Assembly: GCA_966211455.1 (NCBI GenBank)
Contig: CBIHNI010000018.1
Coordinates: forward strand, 1 to 64,000
Reading direction: 5' to 3'
Length of the DNA: 64,000 nt
DNA from: 21-14-0-10-47-8 sp966211455
Lineage (GTDB): Bacteria; Bdellovibrionota; Bdellovibrionia; Bdellovibrionales; Bdellovibrionaceae
Below, piece after piece: positions 60,756 to 64,000 of the stretch (the first letter of the stretch is position 1; each line of letters starts with the position of its first letter). The notes under the pieces were generated by a model. It was not told the DNA's origin. It was given only the letters and a program-made list of their open reading frames with translations, and searched no databases. Position numbers and translations under genes: made by a program.

Positions 60756-61717
60756 GTGCTAGCAAAGGCTCCCACGTTTTTGTCTTCGTTCGTCAAAACG
60801 AAATTCAGCAAGAAAATCTTATTCGTATAGGCGCGGCCCACATACAAACCCGGTTTCACCATGCGGACTTCGTCGCGGATGTCCAAATAGCCCGGGCCGG
60901 TCAGCACGTCGACGTTCTTGTTGAAAGGTTTAAAGTCCTTTCCCCAAGCGTAATCGATGATGATCGATTCACGGCGGTGATCCAAAAGACTTTGCCCGCA
61001 ATAAACGTGCGCCGGGAAAAGCATGGCCTTCAAATTCAAAGGGTTGATTGATTTCGGATCCGGGAACATTTCTTTCAAGGCCGCTTCATCTTCGGTCGCA
61101 CCGAAAAAGTCCGTGACGTTTGCCCACAAGGCTCCGGCGCTTTCTTTGGCGGGCGCTATCGCGCCGTGCACGCTGATAAAGACCGCTTCATTGATCGCAT
61201 TGCGAAGCAAGTATTCGCCCGCTTCGTTTTTAGGATAAATGCGCTTTCCCTTCCAGGCCATCTCGCCGAAACATTCGACCGGATCCCGGCCATCACACAC
61301 CTTGCTGATGACCTTTCCCAAGATCGGAGCTTCGCCCACGACCTTCGAGTAAATGCGTTTGCGAATATCGCCGACCATCTCGCCGTTCATGACGATCTTG
61401 CCGTTGTAGCTGCCCGGAACGATCGGGCCCGCATCCAAGCGGATATAGAGCTGATCGATTTCTTCCTGAGTCATCTTTTGAATGTCGTCCGCCGTGATCG
61501 CCGCTTTTTCAGCATCTTTGAGCGGATAATTATTCTGCAACAAAGCCTGATCGGGCTTCATGTTGTATGGGCTTTTGCTGAACGCTTCCGGCGTCATCGA
61601 CGCGTCTTTCAGGAAGGTGATGGTTTTACCGTTCGCCATCGTTTTTTGATAGGGCTGCAAAGCCGCTTGCGACATCGATGCTACGAGAATCAAGAGAGAG
61701 AAAATTTGTGTTTTCAT
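60725..61717 (-). CDS. exported protein of unknown function, haem cluster
   Basis: 330 residues with a signal peptide (FSLLILVASMSQA). The mature protein has a Met/Asp-rich first part and four cysteines (KVCDGRDPVECFGE, HVYCGQSL, STCFDGKS) but no CxxCH. Near 250-300 it has SIIIDYAWGKDFKPF and KPGLYVGRAYTNKIFLLNFVL, which look like a ligand-binding beta domain. It sits between two haem proteins and probably forms one functional unit with them. Family not recognised. Confidence 0.7.
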   Translation of the reverse strand: MKTQIFSLLILVASMSQAALQPYQKTMANGKTITFLKDASMTPEAFSKSPYNMKPDQALLQNNYPLKDAEKAAITADDIQKMTQEEIDQLYIRLDAGPIVPGSYNGKIVMNGEMVGDIRKRIYSKVVGEAPILGKVISKVCDGRDPVECFGEMAWKGKRIYPKNEAGEYLLRNAINEAVFISVHGAIAPAKESAGALWANVTDFFGATEDEAALKEMFPDPKSINPLNLKAMLFPAHVYCGQSLLDHRRESIIIDYAWGKDFKPFNKNVDVLTGPGYLDIRDEVRMVKPGLYVGRAYTNKIFLLNFVLTNEDKNVGAFASTCFDGKSTTR

Positions 61718-61731
61718 CTTGTCTTCCTTTC

Positions 61732-64000
61732 TTAAAGTGTCGCCAAGAAGGCCTTCAGAGCCGTCTTTTCTTCAGCAGACAGGGCCGTTCCGAACTCGTG
61801 ACCGCCGTTTTCTTGGTTGGCATCACAGCCCGAATAATATTTCAGGTAAGTGTACAAGCGCTGATTCTGCCCGGCGCCAAATTGCTTCATATAAGCCGCA
61901 GTCTTTTCCTTGATATCCAGACCTGCCAGGCCACGGAAAGCTTCAAAGGTACCCAGCGATGTTTCCGCGAGCTCTTTTGCCGAAACTGGATCGTTGTTCG
62001 TGCGCGACAGCCAGTATTTGTAGAAGTTATTCCACGCGGCCGTCTTCGCCGTTTCACGTTGTTTCGCATCTTTGATTTCCGATGCTTTCAAATAAGGCTC
62101 GTAAGCCACCGATGCTCCCATCAAATCCGATGAGAACGCTTTGATCTCGAAACTTGCCAATTGCGTGACCGAAATCCCGACTGGGAAATCGATGAACAAA
62201 GGTTCCGCCGTTTTCATCAAGTTCAAGCTCATCGCCAGCGGGAAGCGGATCGGAGTATCCGTCAAAGCGACCTTCTTGCGGCGATTTTGCGGCGGCGTTA
62301 AAAGCTCGTCCACCGATTTTTCAAACAGAACCAGGCGACCTTCGGTGCTTGGATCAAATTTGCCATCGCATTGGAATTTCTTTTGTGGATCCGTTTGACG
62401 TCCATCGATCGTCGAGCGCCATGGATTGTAAGCCACGTCGCTGTCGTAACCGCAAATCTCGGGTCCGACCGAGTTGTTGTGCAAGAACGGAGCATGCGCC
62501 CACAAATTCAAAAGCGAAATATTGCGATAATAGCCGCGACCGCCACCCAGTTTTTCCGAGCGGATTCCGGTCAAGACCGCCGGACGAGCGCGATTTGTTT
62601 CGGAAGCGAATTGCTCCCAGACATGACCCGTCATGTGATTGCTGTGAAGCGAGCGGCATTTGTAAGTTCCGACCGTCGCCACATCCGTGGATTTGTCGTT
62701 CCCCATCCAATCAGCCCGAATCACTTCACCACTTTTCGCTAAAGTCGTCTTGGCGAAGAAATCGACATTTTCAAAAGATCCGTTATCGTTCGACATGTCG
62801 TTCTTATTCGTATTCTGTGACGAATGGCACTGGGCACAGTTCTGGGCGAAGACTTGCGCCCCGGTTGCAACCAATCCTGATCCGCCGTAACGATTGTCCA
62901 AGAATTCAGCCAGTTTCGCGTCCCGAGTCTGCGCCGGAACCTTCGAGAACAGCGTTGAATCTTTCAAGTCTGTCGGTCGACGAGACAAGATGTAATCAAA
63001 GACATCGCCAATGCGGTCTTCGTTGGCACGCCAGCTTGCGCAATCCTGACGGCACTGAGCAATGTTAAATGGCGTCTGCTGGAATCCGCGCTGCGCCGGA
63101 TCCAATTCGCGCAAGTTGTTCAGATGATTCACCCAGCATTGCTCGGCACACATCCCGATGTTCACGTACACTCGTTGCGCGGCCAGATCGGCACCGACCG
63201 AATCTTCGCCACCTTTAAGGATGTGCATGACTTGCATCTTTTTGTTTTTACGATACTGCCAGAATTTCACTCCACCATCTTTGTAAGTGATCTTTTGGCA
63301 ATCAGGTCCCGGGTTGCAAGAAGCCACATTATCCCAACGAGAGACGACCTCGTCGAACTTTGGACGCTGTTCGATGTTGATCAAAGCGTTGATCGTCCCT
63401 GGGTTGTTCACGAAATCGTGTGGAACCGCGGATGTATCGACCGTACCGGCACGCGCATGCACGAACATTTGATATTCGATGCTATTTTCTTTCGCGCCAC
63501 TGCCCAGAACTGAAGAGATATTGATGTACTGATTTCCGGTTTCACCTTTGACGTTGTGCCAGCCCGGATTGTTGATATCCAAAGGCGGGTTCAAAGGATC
63601 GAAAGCCGCGTGACATGAAGAACACGCTTTACCCACACGGAAAGGGGGCTCGATCGAAGCATCGATTTCAGCTTCGGTCATGCGTTTTTCAAAGCCTTCC
63701 CAACCGCCGATTTTTTCCCAGCGAGCCGCATTGAAACGCGGATTTGGAAATTTACGATAGCCGATCGCACCTGTCGGATTACCGAAGGCCAACTCACAGC
63801 GACTTTCACGTGGACGCTGTCGACCGGCACCATCCACGTCCAACGCATCGGCCGCTTTGACGACCGGATTGTCACAAGCAGGATCGCGCCAAGCCGTTTT
63901 GTTTTTCACCGCATCCAAAAGCGCTTCGTCCCCAGCGCAGTATTCCCAACCATAAGTGTCTTGCATGGTTGGTTCGCCGCCGTGATATTTCAGGCCTTTT
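61732..64000 (-). CDS. exported c-type haem protein, 5' end beyond the window
   Basis: At least 755 residues; the frame stays open to the right edge of the window, so the ATG at 63966 is probably internal and the true start is outside. Two clear CxxCH motifs: KACSSCHAAFDP near residue 115 (counted from that ATG) and NCAQCHSSQNTNKND in the middle. The middle also has a TYKCRSLHSNHMTGHVWEQF block and RGYYRNISLLNLWAHAPFLHNNSVGP, which resembles the dihaem cytochrome c peroxidase type distal region. Several isolated Cys pairs. Probably periplasmic; role unknown. Confidence 0.75.
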   Translation of the reverse strand, partial: KGLKYHGGEPTMQDTYGWEYCAGDEALLDAVKNKTAWRDPACDNPVVKAADALDVDGAGRQRPRESRCELAFGNPTGAIGYRKFPNPRFNAARWEKIGGWEGFEKRMTEAEIDASIEPPFRVGKACSSCHAAFDPLNPPLDINNPGWHNVKGETGNQYINISSVLGSGAKENSIEYQMFVHARAGTVDTSAVPHDFVNNPGTINALINIEQRPKFDEVVSRWDNVASCNPGPDCQKITYKDGGVKFWQYRKNKKMQVMHILKGGEDSVGADLAAQRVYVNIGMCAEQCWVNHLNNLRELDPAQRGFQQTPFNIAQCRQDCASWRANEDRIGDVFDYILSRRPTDLKDSTLFSKVPAQTRDAKLAEFLDNRYGGSGLVATGAQVFAQNCAQCHSSQNTNKNDMSNDNGSFENVDFFAKTTLAKSGEVIRADWMGNDKSTDVATVGTYKCRSLHSNHMTGHVWEQFASETNRARPAVLTGIRSEKLGGGRGYYRNISLLNLWAHAPFLHNNSVGPEICGYDSDVAYNPWRSTIDGRQTDPQKKFQCDGKFDPSTEGRLVLFEKSVDELLTPPQNRRKKVALTDTPIRFPLAMSLNLMKTAEPLFIDFPVGISVTQLASFEIKAFSSDLMGASVAYEPYLKASEIKDAKQRETAKTAAWNNFYKYWLSRTNNDPVSAKELAETSLGTFEAFRGLAGLDIKEKTAAYMKQFGAGQNQRLYTYLKYYSGCDANQENGGHEFGTALSAEEKTALKAFLATL

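Overview
The window looks like chromosome of a Bdellovibrio-like predatory bacterium (Bdellovibrionota). This is inferred from gene content and roughly balanced base composition; no ribosomal RNA is present to prove it. Pointers are a TIGR02147-family protein, two HNH-endonuclease genes of one repeated family, many small secreted proteins of unknown function, two YkuD_2-type murein L,D-transpeptidases, an AmpG-like muropeptide permease, and amino-acid catabolism combined with complete pantothenate/CoA synthesis. Genes are tightly packed, with many 1-4 nt start/stop overlaps. No tRNA, rRNA, CRISPR array, insertion sequence or prophage was recognised.

Layout. 0.1-1.7 kb: slyD-yajQ (minus) and a small HNH protein. 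1.75-6.45 kb: a minus-strand operon of five secreted proteins that all belong to one family (four close paralogs and one divergent member), divergent from a TIGR02147 gene. 7.3-8.6 kb: an L,D-transpeptidase and a tiny cysteine-rich secreted protein; the same two-gene module recurs at 43.6-44.9 kb. 8.6-9.5 kb: a gene-free stretch with at least seven tandem 37-bp repeats. 9.5-20.4 kb: two HNH paralogs flank a GNAT acetyltransferase, an adenosine-deaminase-like enzyme coupled to an AmpG-like permease, a large PilZ/pseudo-receiver protein, a secreted protein and a divergent SelO-like protein. 20.5-26.4 kb: esterase, S41 protease, hldD, aromatic amino acid hydroxylase and a TrmJ-like methyltransferase.

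26.4-30.2 kb: hppD-hmgA-ribD-coiled-coil gene on the minus strand. With the hydroxylase at 23.9 kb this gives phenylalanine to tyrosine and 4-hydroxyphenylpyruvate to maleylacetoacetate; the aminotransferase and later steps are not in the window. 30.3-38.8 kb: PIF1/RecD-like helicase, rhodanese, HAD 5'-nucleotidase, MurJ, a metalloprotease-like lipoprotein, an M14 carboxypeptidase and a membrane-anchored unknown. 38.9-43.6 kb: an operon of a DUF2520/Rossmann reductase-like gene, panB, panC, coaBC, coaX and panD. It covers pantothenate to 4'-phosphopantetheine, with the DUF2520 protein in the place where a ketopantoate reductase is needed. A perfect 25-bp-arm palindrome sits between coaX and panD.

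45.0-55.9 kb: an Mpo1-like protein and an unknown membrane-anchored protein, then a leucine/isovalerate (liu) catabolic operon: thioesterase-like protein, MCC beta subunit, methylglutaconyl-CoA hydratase, biotin carboxylase, separate biotin carrier, HMG-CoA lyase and, unexpectedly, an RND efflux permease. 56.0-58.2 kb: a secreted protein, a TPMT-like methyltransferase and a small membrane protein. 58.2-64.0 kb: a minus-strand cluster of exported proteins, two of which carry CxxCH haem motifs; the last runs off the right edge.

Candidates for undescribed biology are the five-member secreted-protein operon, the duplicated transpeptidase/small-protein module with its internal terminator, the 37-bp tandem repeat array beside an HNH gene, the coaX-panD palindrome and the DUF2520 reductase candidate.
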